Assembly: GCA_003956705.1 (NCBI GenBank)
Contig: QZCP01000667.1
Location: forward strand, 553,399-617,398
DNA length: 64,000 nucleotides
Direction: 5' to 3'
From: Brevipalpus yothersi
Taxonomy: Eukaryota > Arthropoda > Arachnida > Trombidiformes > Tenuipalpidae
In this document: positions 26,961 to 40,900 of the stretch, in pieces
Layout: each line of letters starts with the position of its first letter
How positions within the stretch are numbered: the first letter of the stretch is position 1
Notes under the pieces: model-generated
Databases searched by the model: none
Told to the model about the DNA's origin: nothing
What the model saw: the letters and a program-made list of their open reading frames with translations, nothing else
Translations under genes and position numbers: made by a program

Positions 26961-26964
26961 GAGA
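26896..26964. repeat. (GA)n microsatellite
   Basis: GA tract of about 69 bases with a single interruption, just downstream of repeat R copy 1. Confidence 0.95.
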
Positions 26965-28984
26965 AAACAAGACAGAGGAAGAGAGATGGAGAAAGACAAG
27001 AGATGAGAAGCTCAATTACTATTATTCCTCTCATGAAGGTGAGAGTTTTCAGTTAAAATGCAACATGTACATGTATTCTGGCAGATAGAGTTGCAAGTGA
27101 CATTTTTTCTTCATCTAAGTTTCCTCTGTTTTGGATAGTAGTAGTAAGCTGTGTAGCTTGTATGTAGATGAGAGAAATAATAAGTGATTTGAAAAGCTTG
27201 CATTTGAAGAGGGTCCAATTTTTCTGTTCATCATCAACATTCGGTGGTGAATAGTGCGAAAGAGGAAACCTCACCCACTGGAATCACACAAAATAACGGT
27301 ACTTGTGCTATCGGTGGGAACATGTACATGAGAGAGACACGTATACATGTATCATCATCATGTGGATGAATGGATGAGCAATCATGCTCAATGTGTGTAC
27401 CTCTCTCTCTTTCTCTTTCTTTCTCTAAGAAGTCGGTTGATTTTCACGATAACATTGATGAGAAACTCTCTCCTCCTCAAAGTTCATCCCTTAGACCCTG
27501 AATTATTTGTGAAACTGTTTGTTGAAAACAAAGATAATTGTTGACAGTTATTTGGGAGATGAATATGGGATACAGAGTCACAAGCTCAAATATGAGGCCA
27601 CAGGTTTATCATCATCGAATTCAACAGGATTGCATGGAAACAAGTCAACATTTTTGGATCAGTATGCTAGTTGTATTCATATTGAATTATCGACTTTCTC
27701 TAGGTTAGAATCTGTTTCAAGGGACTGATATTGAGTGTTTGTGTGATAGTAAGTTGAGAAATCAGAGCATTTTCGTTGAACTTGCCAATCTTCGCCAAGT
27801 TTTTTGAGACGTGTGCCAGCGTGTGAATGTTAGAGAGGGAAAATTTATCTGATTGTCGATTGATAAAGCAATACCTCTCCAAGTGAAGGAACTCTGAGCT
27901 GATACTTGATGGAAAATGGAACTCGAAAACAGGCGACCTACAATAAAAAAATTGCGAGTAGAGATTGTTCGATTCTTATTATTTTTGATTTTTCTTTTTT
28001 CAATGGAAAAGTTCTGAGACAATTCATTTCTCTCTGAAAATTGTGCTGAATATGTCTCGATTCGGGGTGCAGATCTTTGGAACAGTATATTCTCAGCAAG
28101 TGAGAAAAGTTTCGGTTAGAAATTTTTCTGGAGCTCAGTTACCGTTAGTATTGGAAAGCATCGAGCAAATGCTCGAGAGTAACTCTTCAAACCTCTTGAA
28201 TTGTCAAAGGTGCCAATTTTTTCTCAGAAGAAGATGCTTTTGTATCCATTCTCTTCATTTGATCATTGCCTCATCTTGGTCAACGAAAAAAATTTAATAT
28301 CAGATAAGAGCCTGTTTTAGCTCAAATATTCCGACCAAGTATCGAAGCGTCCTTTTTTAATCCCCAATTTTTTATCGAATCGAAAGACGAACTTTTGATC
28401 TTTAACTGATTAAAAATTGGTTAGGAACTGCTCAAATTAGGCTTCAGAATCAGTTAAATTCAAATTTTTTCTCCCCCATGATACATCGGATCAATGATCA
28501 AAGTACATTAATTTCTATGATAAATCTGATAATAACCATATGTTTTTACCGATGAAAGTTATTCGGCCCCGAAAAAATGGTGAATTATCAGTCGTTACTG
28601 AGGTCAATTATTTCAATCGTTACAATCACGATATTTGATTGTGATGATATGAACTTTGTTTTTGATAAAATATTCATGTTATTGTAGAAATCTTGAGTTC
28701 GATGGGCAACTCAAACTTAATCCCTGAAACAATACAACCTCAGATGCTTGGTATTCTTTGTTTTCTAAAACTTTGAGAGACAAAGAAAACCCAACAGATA
28801 TAAATTCTCAAAGAATCTAGAACAAAATAAAACATTTTTTGAGTTTCCTTCATCAGGTTTTGTGGTTGGAAGGTTGACAAAGATCAAAAAGGGAGAAACA
28901 AAAGTCTAACATTCAAAATAATGTCATTTTTGAGAGTAGTTAAGACAGTTAATCAACTGATGAGGAAAAGTCATTTCCGGTGAT

Positions 28985-31900
28985 TCATTTTCCACCCTTT
29001 GTTGTTGCCTCAGTCACTTTCAAATTGGCTTTGGTGGTTATTGAGCCCTGAGAATTCATAGCAATACACTTGTAGACACCTTCATCTTCCGGGAAAGCTT
29101 CCGATATTTTCAATGAGAAAGTATCGCGATCATTTTCCATCCTGAAATATCTTGATTGCTTGATAACACTATCTCCCTTATACCAAGTGATTTGAGATTC
29201 TGTGAGTGAGAAAAAAATACGATGACAAATCAGAACAACAACAATAATTTAAAATATATCAACATATTGAATCGACAATAAGATCAAATCAATTTCCACT
29301 TACGAGTGACCCCTTTAATTTTGCACTTGAACACCGCAGATCCTCCTTCTTGAACTTTGATATCTTTGAGAGGTTCAACTAATCCAGGAGCTTTCTCTTT
29401 ACCTGGCTTAGTTTGTACAGGGGACTGTGGTGTTACTGGTGTGGGTCCTTTGGATGGACCTTCAACTTTCAATTGGGCCTGACATCGAACTTCACCAACT
29501 TGATTCATGGCTACACATTCATACGTTCCACTGTCCTCTGGCGATGCTTCCAGTATGAGAAAAGTGTTTGAATCATCGTCCTCAATCATCTTATGGGTCA
29601 GATCTGGCATTGCTTTGGCACCATTTTTCAGCCAATACACATCGATTGGCTTTGATCCTATGATTCGAGCATCAAAACGAGCAAGTTCGCCAGCTTTCAC
29701 GTTGATACTTTCGATTGTCTTGTTGAACATGGGAGGAATAGCACCTGATTTATGATCTTTTCGTTCTGGAGGATGGAATGAGAAAATTTATTGCAATTAA
29801 TCGTGAAAAATTGGTTCCATCTCTTAAAGGTTTACCTTCTACTAGAAGATTTGCTGAACTTTTAGCAGATCCACCAGCATTCTCAGCTTTAACTGAGAAA
29901 ACACCACTATCTTCCAAATAGACTTCACGAATTGTGAGGCTTGACTTTTTATCCTTTGTTTCAATCTATTAGAAGGAAAATTTCAGAATTTTATTTCATT
30001 AAAAATTGTACTAGAACATCATCTCAAGTGGATCATGATATTGGTCTTACTCACCTGGAAGTCTCGGGAATTTTGAATCTCAAAATTTTCTCTGTACCAA
30101 GTGATTGTTGGCATTGGATCGCCATCAAACAAACATTCGAAAGTTGCTCTTTCGCCCTCATAAATTCTCAAAGGTACCAATTTCTTGGTGAAAGAAGGTG
30201 CTTTCACTTTCATCGGAGGTCCAATGACTCGCCTCTCTTTGGTCACACCACTGTGTTCTTGGGACAGTGTTTCGGTGGTTCGAATTTTGCGTGTAATTTC
30301 AACGTTACCTTGAGTTTCCTTTTGAATTTGTTTCTGCTGCTTAGTGTGAACCTCTTTACCTCGAACAGCAGTTTCAGTTGGACTTCGAGCTTGCTCTTGT
30401 ACATGAGTTTGATATGATTTGCCCATCAGTGACACATTGGACTGATTGGCTTGCTTACTTCCGATTATCTTTTCATCAACAAACTTACTCTCTGATGGAT
30501 ACTTTTTCGGTTCAGTTATTACCTGTTGTTGAAAAAGATGAAGATAAAGATTAGCAATAGTCACAACCTATATCTAAAATTTCAGATATTCTTACTTTTC
30601 CTTCTGTTTGATGTTCTCGAATTTTTACACGCTCTTCTTCGTTCAATTCGGCAGTTCGCCAAACTTCCTTCTCAGTTCCGCCAGGAGTCAATTTTTCTTC
30701 GAAAACTTTTTCCAATTCTGTCTCTTTTCGATCCTTCTGGTATCGTGCCATTTGTTGATCATACCAAGCTGAGATGATGGGAAAGAGGCAATATTTTAAT
30801 GATAATAATTCTATCAACCAAAATGATCAATGTCAACTTACGTCTAGGAGAATTCATCAGAACTGCTCGATAATCATCATGGCGAGGTCTCACTTCCAGA
30901 TCACATGAACAGTGTGCTTCACCCAAAATATTTCGGGCAAACACTTCAACTTTACCCTTATCGTATTGTCGTGTACGAGGAATATCCAAATGATATATAC
31001 CATCATAGCTGAGCTTAAATCGAGCTCCATTGATAACATTTTTACCATTCACAACCCAAGTGACTTTGGGTCGTGGGAATCCTACAACACGACAACAAAA
31101 TTTAGCCCATTCACCTTCAAGTACATTTACTGGCTCTGGTTTCATCACAAACATGGGTGCCTGTCGGTCTTGTTGAGGAGCTTCAACACTTTCGATTCTC
31201 TGTCTAGATGCTTCGAGTTCGGCAATCTTTTGGACTCCAGATTCCATTTCTTTCGGCAATTGAGGCTTATAGATGATCTTTTGTTTTGCTCGACATCGTA
31301 TCACAGCTTTAGTTATGTCTTCACCGATCTGATTGGTTGCTCGAGCTATGTATTCACCGGAATCTTCCGGATAAACGTATAGAATATCGAGTGAAACGAA
31401 TCCAAAATCGTGGACAGTTTTGAAACGATGTCCAGATATTAGTGGTCGTCCATTGTGGAACCATTCAACTTTAAGATTTGGATCATTGGTTGGCACCAAT
31501 TTACATTCAAAGTGAGCCGAATCACTTTCCACTAGATTTTCAAGTGATTGAATTTGAGTGATAAACTTGGGTGCTTGAATTTTGGTATCTTCCTGAATTA
31601 TTTCTCGAATTTGAGGCATATCTAATTCTCTTAATCTATCGACAGAAAATTCTGGTGGCAATTGTGAATCCAAAACAACGTCCCGTTTAGCTAGGAAAAT
31701 GCAAAATAACAATTAATATACACGAAAATTGTGCTTTTATCATTCAATATACAAAACTCAATTCACATTAATCTTTCAACTTACTTTTGACTTTAAGAAC
31801 TGCTTTGGTCACATCGACACCATACTTGTTGGTAGCTTTGCATACATATTCACCACTATCACGAGCCATTATCCAATCAATTTCAAGAACTACAAAACCA

Positions 31901-34900
31901 AAATCATTGACACTTCGAATTCGAGATCCTGTGGTAAGGGCAACACCATTGTGGAACCATTCAACTTTCAGATTAGGATCACCAACAGGCTCCAATCGGC
32001 ATTCGAAATGAGCTGATTCCGATTCACTTCGATCGAGTACGTCTTTGATGTGAGTCAAAAATTTGGGTGGTTGACGTTTTTCTTGATCATAGATGACTTC
32101 CGGTGTCCGCCATGATGATTCCTCCAATCTTTGAATATTCTCATAGCTAGTGATAAAATCTTGTGGCAATTGTGGCTCCATAATAATGGATTGTTTGCTC
32201 TTAACATTCAATTTACAGGATACAGTAGCTTTACCATGCTTATTGATAGCTTCACAAGTGTATATACCAGAATCTCGTGAATAAACACCCGCAATATCGA
32301 GTACCACAAAACCAAAGTCACTGATTGTTCGCACTCTTGAGCCAGTAATCAGTAGTCGACCATTGAAATACCATTCAATTTTCATTGATGGATCAGCAAT
32401 CGGTACCACTTTACACTCAAAATGAGCTGTATCATTTTCGGATAGCTCCAAATCAGCTGGCTGAGTAATAAATTTGGGTGCCTCGGTGATCTCGTGTTCT
32501 GTTATTTGAGCGGCCAATTTTGTTGAGGCCATCTCTTCAATTTGGGCAATTTTTTCAATACCTCCAGCCATCTCTTGTGGCAATTGACTTTCCAGAATGA
32601 TACTTCGCTTACTTTCCACTTTGATTGTGCATGTGGTCACAGCTTCACCATACTTATTTTTGGCTTTACATGTGTACACACCATTGTCTTCCGGATATAC
32701 GGGACTTATTTCCAGAACAACACATCCGAAATCATGTATAGTTCGAATTCTTGCACCAGCTCTCAGAGCAATTCCATTCTTAAACCATTGAACTCGAAGA
32801 TCTCGATCATTTGTGGGAGTTAATTTGGCTTCAAGGCGAATATTATCACCTTCCTTGAGATGAGGTGGATTATCAAGCTGTTTAATGAAAACAGGAGCTT
32901 CTTGACTGATAATTTCTTCAACATCTTTCTTTTTTCTCGATCTCATCTCTTCGATCTCTTGAATACGCTCATTACTGGCCATATCTGATGGAATTTGTGG
33001 ATCTAATATGACAGACTTTTTAACGTTCACCTTCAAAGTGGCTCGAGTAGAATCAGTTCCAAGTCTATTGGTTGCTTTGCATATATATTCACCGCTATCT
33101 GAAGCAAAAAGATCAAGTATATCCAGAATAACGATACCAAAATCGTGGAAAGTTCGGAATCGATGTCCACTGGGTACCAATTTACCATTGTGATACCATT
33201 CAATTTTGAGGTTTGGATCATTGACAGGAGTTATTTGAGCTTCAAAGTGGGCACTGTGGCTCTCAAGGGCATTGGTAACAGATTGAATTTGAGTAACAAA
33301 TTTGGGTGCTTGTTCAACGATATCATCTGGAACTTGAGCTCTCTGAATTCTTGATGCACCTTCTAGTTGAGCAATTTTCTCCAAACTATTTGGTTGCAGA
33401 GGATTTCGTAGAACATTGGCACCTGATCCAGCAACCTCCAATGTACATCGAGTAACATCTGATCCATACTTATTGGTGGCAACACACACATATTCACCTT
33501 TATCTGTCTCATGAACGAATGATATATCCATCAGTACGAAACCAAAATCATTCAGTGTTTTAATTCGTGAACTTTCTCGCAACTCTTGCCGATTGTGGAA
33601 CCATTTAACAATCATCTGTGGATCAGTTTTAGGTATGAGCAAGCATTCAAAGTGAGCTGGATCACCTTCTCTTAAGCTGAGAGACTGTATTTGGGTTGTA
33701 AATTTGGGTTTTTCACCCTTCTCACGATGAACAATCTCCAGTGTTACCGATGTCGAAGTCTTACCCCACTTATTCGTTGCCTGGCAAACATATTCGCCAA
33801 TGTCCTCAAATCGAAGATCGATAATTTCCAATAAAACATAACCAAAAGCGTAATAAGTTCTAATTCGATGTCCTTGTTTCAAGGATTTACCATTGTGGAA
33901 CCATTCAACATGCATCGTTTGATCTCCAATAGGCTCTAATCGAGCCTCGAAATGGGCTGAATCACCTTCACCAACATTGGCCAATGGCTTAGGTTGACTT
34001 GTGAACACCGGTGGACGTCCATCTTCCGGTGCTATAACAGCTTCCTTTCGTCTCAAAGAGGCTTCTAGACGCTCAATTTCATCAAGTCCACGTTGTCCTT
34101 CCGGGTGGAGAGTTTTCTCGATTACTCGATCGTTCTTGGTCATCACCAGAATTGTGGTCGATGTGAAAGCTTCTCCTTGAGGATTTCTTGCTTTACATGT
34201 CCATATTCCACTATCACGATCCTGGACATCCTTTATGTCCAATACAATGAAACCAAAATCATTCATTTTCACAAATCTTGCACCCCATTCAACCTGATTA
34301 CCGTTGATGAGCCATTCGATTGTCAGATCGGGATCACTTGATGGCTCAACACGACATTCAAGATGTAGTGGATGGCCCTCTTGAACTGTGAAATTTTGCT
34401 GTAGAGGTACAACAAAATATGGTTTCGGGTAGGATACATCAGCCATTACTGGTGGTAAATAGCTTGATCTAGCTTCGAGGGCTTGAATTTTTTCGATTGC
34501 CTGATCACCCATAGGATGCTGAGGTGTCAATATGATAGAGGATTTGGAGTGGACTTTGAGTGATCCAGAAGTGACAGCTTGACCCTTGGAATTGACTGCT
34601 CGAACAGTGTATATTCCTGAATCTGAAGGATAACATCCTTCGATATCTAGTGTTATGAAGCCGAAATCATTGTTCACCTTAAATCGGGAACCGCTGCCCA
34701 GTGGACGGTTGTTGTGGAATACTTCAATTTTCAATGTTGTATCTCTTGAAGGTTCAACACGACATTCGAAGTGGGCTCTTCCACCTTCCTTGAGTTCAAC
34801 ATTGTTCAATTGGGTAACAAAAACTGGAGGTGTAAATTCGGGTTCAACAATCTCTTCTCGAATATATTGGGCAGATTCCAGACTGCGAATCTTTTGGAGA

Positions 34901-37900
34901 CTTTCAGGATGCTCAGTACCCAGTACAAGGCTTTCACGACCTAATCAAGACCAATTAATTAGAGCCAATTGATTATAATTTTCAAGATTTTATCAATTTC
35001 ACTTACCTTCAACTCTTACTGTACATGTGGAGATAGCTTCTCCAACTTCATTAACAGCTCGACATGTATAGATGCCTGAATCATCTGGACGACTTCCGAT
35101 TATGTCCAAGGCAACATAACCAAAATCAAATCTGGTCACAATTCGATTAGCTTGAATGAGCAATTTGCCATTCTTGAACCATTGAACTTTGAGATTTGGA
35201 TCATTTGTTGGTGTCAATCGAGCTTCAAGATGAATATTTTCACTCTCTTTTGTAATCGGAGGATTTTCTAATTGTTTGGTAAAAACTGGAGCCTCTCGAC
35301 GAATTTCCTCTTGAACTTCTTTCTTCTTTCTGGATCTCATCTCTTCAATCTCTTGAATCCGTTGATTACTAGCCATATCAGCAGGCACTTGTGGTTCAGA
35401 TATAACAGATTTTTTGGCTTTAACAGTCAAGTTAGCTTTTGTGATATCACTACCCAGCTTATTGGATGCCTTGCAAACATATTCACCGCTATCAGCAGCA
35501 AAAAGATCGAGTATATCCAAGATTACGATACCAAAATCATGGAAAGTTCGGAATCGATGTCCACTTGGCAATAATTTGCCATTATGATACCATTCAATCT
35601 TGAGGTTCGGATCATTGACAGGAGTTATTTGAGCTTCAAAGTGGGCACTATGGCTCTCAATAGCATTGGTAACGGTTTGAATTTGGGTAATGAATTTAGG
35701 GGCTTGTTCAACAATTTCCTCCTGAATAGTACTTCGCTGATATCTCGATAAACTCTCGAGTTCAGCAATTTTTTGGAGACTATTTGGCTGTAATGGGGCT
35801 CTAAGTACATTGGCACCAGAGCCTGCAATCTCAAGATTGCAACGGGTAACATCAGAACCATACTTATTGGTAGCCACACAAACATATTCTCCTCTATCTT
35901 GTTCATGAAGATAGGAAATGTCCATCAGTACGAAACCGAAATCATTGAGAGTCTTGATTCGTGAACTTTCTCTCAATTCTTGACGATTATGGAACCATTT
36001 GACAATCATATCGGGATCAGTTTTGGGTGTCAAAAGGCATTCAAAGTGGGCAGAATCACCTTCTCGAAGACTTAGTGATTGAAGTTGAGTAGTGAACTGA
36101 GGCTTTTCACCTTTTTCCCGATAAACTACCTCCAAAGTGACTGATGTTGAAGTTTTGCCCCACTTATTGGTAGCCTGACACACATATTCACCCATATCTT
36201 CGAAACGAAGATCAATAATTTCCAATAGAACATATCCGAAAGCATAATAAGTTCTAATTCTGTGTCCTTGTTTTAGAGGTTGACCATTGAAGAACCACTC
36301 CACTTGCATAGTTTGATCACCGATCGGTTCTAATCGAGCTTCAAAGTGGGCTGAATCACCTTCACTTATATTTGCCAATGGCTTGGGCTGACTAGTGAAC
36401 ACTGGTGGACGTCCATCTTCGGGTGCTATAACAGCTTCTTTTCGTCTCAAAGAGGCTTCTAGACGTTCAATTTCATCAAGTCCACGTTGTCCTTCTGGAT
36501 GGAGAGTTTCTTCCATCACTCGATCATTTTTGGTCATCACCAGAATAGTGGTTGAAGTGAATGCTTCACCTTGTTGATTACGAGCTTTGCATGTCCATAT
36601 TCCACTGTCTCGATCTTGGGCATCTTTGATGTCCAGAACAACGAAACCAAAATCGTTCATTTTGACAAATCTGGATCCCCATTCAACTTGTTGACCATTC
36701 AAGAGCCATTCAATGGTGAGTTTAGGATCATTCGATGGCTCAACACGGCATTCCATGTGTAGAGGATGGCCCTCTTGAACTGTGAAATTCTGCTGTAGAG
36801 GTACAACAAAATATGGTTTCGGGTAGGATACATCAGCCATTACTGGTGGTAAATAGCTTGATCTAGCTTCGAGGGCTTGAATTTTTTCGATTGCCTGATC
36901 ACCCATAGGATGCTGAGGTGTCAATATGATTGAAGATTTGGAGTGCACTTTCAATGAGCCAGAAGTGACCGCTTGACCCTTGGAATTAGCTGCTCGAACA
37001 GTGTAAATTCCTGAATCGGAAGGATAACATCCATAGATGTCAATTGTGATGAAACCAAAATCGTTATTCACTCTGAATCTTGATCCACTGCTCAGAGGAT
37101 GATTATTGTGGAACACCGTAATGACGAGAGATGAATCCCTTGAAGGCTCTACTCGACATTCGAAATGAGCTTTTCCTCCCTCTTTCAGTTCAACATTGTT
37201 CAATTGTGTAATAAAAACTGGAGCTGGATATTCAGGTTCGACAATTTCTTCTTTCACAAAATGATATGATTCCAGGTCACGAATTTTTTGAAGACTATCA
37301 GGATGCTCAGTTCCCAAAACAAGATTTTCTCGGGCTATAAGAGAATGAATATGAAACCATAAATTAAATTGAATGAATTACATTCCAATAAGATTTTCAA
37401 TGATCCCAAAACTTATCAAAATTCTTCATTTCTCACCTTCAACTTGAATTGTACATGTTGATACAGCTTCACCAACTTCATTGACTGCTCTACATGTGTA
37501 AATACCGGAATCATCTGGACGAACACCGATAATATCCATACTGATAACACCAAAATCGAATCTTGATATTATACGATTTGCTTCCAAAAGTAGCTGTCCA
37601 TTCTTGTACCATTCAATTCTCAATTGAGGATCATTTATTGGAGTAACTTTAGCTCTAAGGCGAGCATTATCACCTTCCCTAAGATGTGGAGGATTTTCGA
37701 GTTGCTTCACAAATACAGGTGCTTCACGACGAATAATTTCTTCAACTTCTTTCTTTTTCCTCGATCTCATCTCTTCAATCTCTTGGATACGCTCATTACT
37801 GGCCATATCTGACGGTATTTGAGGGTCTAATATGACTGATTTTTTCGACTTGACGGTTAAAGTGGCAGTTGTTGTATCACTTCCAAGTCTATTGGTTGCC

Positions 37901-40900
37901 TTACAAATGTACTCTCCGCTATCTTCCACGAAAAGATCGAGAATATCCAAGATTACTATGCCAAAATCGTGGAAAGTTCGGAATCGATGTCCACTGGGTA
38001 CCAATTTACCATTATGGTACCATTCAACTTTCAGGTTAGGATCATTTGTAGGTGTAAGTTGAGCTTCGAAATGAGCCGAATGACTTTCTGACACGTTGGT
38101 AACAGATCGAATATGAGTGATAAATTTAGGAGCCTGTTCAATGTAATCATCTTTGATTGTACTCTTCTGGTATCTTGTTTGACTCTCCAAATGGGCAATC
38201 TGTTCCAAACTGTTCGGTTGTAGAGGATCTCGCACCACATTGGCACCAATATCGGTTATTTCAAGTGTACATCGTGTCATATCAGTGCCATACTTATTTG
38301 TTGCCACACACACATATTCTCCTCTATCTTGTTCATTGACAAAAGATATGTCCATCAATACAAAACCAAAATCATTAAGTGTTTTGATTCGTGAACTTTC
38401 TCTCAATTCTTGTCCATTGTGGAACCATTTTACCACCAATTCAGGATCAGTTTTAGGCACAAGCATACATTCAAAATGAGCTGAACTGCCCTCTCTCACA
38501 CTGACCGAACGTAATTGACTTAAAAATTTAGGCTTTTCACCTTTCTCGCGATGAACAATGCCCAAAGTTACCGAGGTGGATGCCTGACCCCACTTATTGG
38601 TGGCTCGACACACATATTCACCCATATCTTCAAATCTGATATCAATTATTTCCAACAATACAAAACCAAAGGCATAAAATGTTCGTGCTCTATGACCTTG
38701 CTTCAAAGGTTGACCATTGAAGTACCATTCTACTTGCATCGTTTGATCACCAATCGGTTCTAATCGAGCCTCGAAATGGGCTGAATCACCTTCACTCATA
38801 TTTGCCAATGGCTTAGGTTGACTTGTGAACACCGGTGGACGTCCATCTTCCGGTGCTATGATAGCATCAGTTCGTTGCAACGATCGTTCCAAACGTTCAA
38901 TTTCATCGAGTCCACGTTGTCCTTCCGGATGTAAAGTTTCCAGTATAACACGATCATCTTTGGTCACAACCACAATGGTGGTCGATGTGAATGCTTCACC
39001 TTGTAAATTTTTAGCTTTACATGTCCAAATTCCACTATCTCGATTGCAAACATCCTTAATGTCGAGCAGTATGTAGCCAAATTCATTCCTCTGGACAAAT
39101 CGAGATCCCCATTCAGCTGGAACACCATTCAAAAACCATTCTATGGTCAATTGTGGATCACTCCATGGTTCTACACGACATTCGAGATGCAGTGTATGAG
39201 TCTCTTCGACTGTGAAATTTTCCTTCAAAGGTACAATAAAGTATGGCTTTGGATAAGGTACTTCAGGCATCACAGCAGGCATATAGTTTGATCGTGCTTC
39301 GAGAGCTTGAATTTTTTCAACCACTTCATCTCCTGATGGATGCTGTGATGTCAATATGATGGATGATTTTGAGTGTACTTTCAGTGAGCCTGAGGTCACC
39401 GCTTGACCTTTCGAATTGACCGCTCTAACGGTATAGATTCCAGAATCCTCTGGATAACAGCAGTATATGTCCACGGTAACATAGCCGAAATCATTTTGAA
39501 CCTTGAATCGTGATCCACTGCCCAGTGGACGATTATTGTGGAAAACTTCGATTCGAAGTGTATTGTCTCGGGATGGCTCGACACGACATTCGAAATGAGC
39601 CTTTTCACCTTCTCGAATTTCAACACTATTCAATTGGGTTATGAAAAGTGGAGCCGAAAATTCTGGTTCAACAGATTCTTCTCGTGTGTAATGAGTTGAT
39701 TCGAGTCGTCGAATTTTTCGTAAACTTTCGGGATGTTCAGTACCAAGGACAAGGCTTTCATGACCTTTTCCAAGAGTGTGAGAGAGAAAGAAGATGAATG
39801 ATAATTCATTATGGTTGATGACAGACAAATGAACTAGAACTTACCCTCAATTCTAACGGTACAGTTTGATACTGCTTCTCCTGCTTCATTGACAGCTCGA
39901 CATGTGTATACACCAGAATCATCCGGCCGAACACCGATAATATCTAAACTTACGACTCCAAATTCAAATCTGGTAACAATTCTGTTTGCTTCCAAAAGTG
40001 GGTCACCATTCTTGTACCATTGTATTTGTAGCCTATCATCATCAGTTGGCTCAACAGCCCCTCTGATGTTCAACTTTTGGCCTTCCACTAGATTTTTTTG
40101 GCAAGTCAAGTGACGAGTGAATCGAGGAGGTCTCATTAATCTACTCTCAATCTGTTCTGGAATCCTCTGTTGCCTCATCTCCATTCGTTGGGTTTTCACA
40201 TGAGCTTCTGGATGTAAACTAGTCTCATCCACTTCCATTGATGTGGCCATATTTGATCGATCATCTCGACTGATTGTTCGCCGGATAGATCGTCCAGATT
40301 GATCAAATTCTTCGTTAATATCGAGAACTATGATACTTGCATCACTGTTGTTGAAGAATGACTGGGAACCTTGATTGCCAGAAAAAGAGGTAATAAAAAG
40401 TTAATTTGGATATGTATCAATTTCGATGATTCATAGAAGGACTGGGAAAGAAAATTTGGTTTACTCACCAGAATTCAAGAGTGCTAAATTGGCATCTGAG
40501 CGTGGTCTTACATTCAATGATGTAACGAAGCGAGCTTGTCCAAGGGCATTTCGAGCGAAAACTTCGATAACACCATGATCATATTGTCGAGTATGAGGAA
40601 TATCCAAATGATATGATCCATCATAGCTGAGCTTGAAACGTGACCCATTCACAATGTTGGTTCCATTTAGAACCCAAAAAACTTTCGGTCTTGGATGTCC
40701 ATCGACTTTGCACGAAAATTTGGCATATTCACCTTCAATCACATTCACTGGCTCAGGTTTCACCACAAACACCGGTGGTTGACCACCTTGTGGAATATTT
40801 TCAACATTTTCCATCCATTGTTGCTGAGATAATTCATAATCAGTCATCATTTGGCCAGTCTGCATTCCACTTTGAGACATCTGAGTATCATAGGCCACAT

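Larger units (their letters stand above)
21996..28984. other. 7-kb intergenic region upstream of thin and downstream of kettin
   Basis: No supported gene. The first few hundred bases upstream of 21995 should hold the thin 5' UTR and promoter. Old diverged repeats: 24003-24975 resembles 45723-47240, and 26793-26865 resembles 43283-43362 and 47376-47440. A (GA)n tract lies at 26896-26964. The small open frames (about 22559-22876, 23232-23585, 28043-28297) show no domain or splice pattern. In particular I see no PEVK-like or fibronectin-type coding that would extend kettin. Confidence 0.6.

Noticed and set aside
26584..27015. Minus-strand frame of 143 codons
   Set aside because: Leu/Ser run encoded by (GA)n; flanks have no coding features.
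28043..28297. Plus-strand frame of 84 codons downstream of kettin
   Set aside because: No recognisable domain or splice partners; probably chance.
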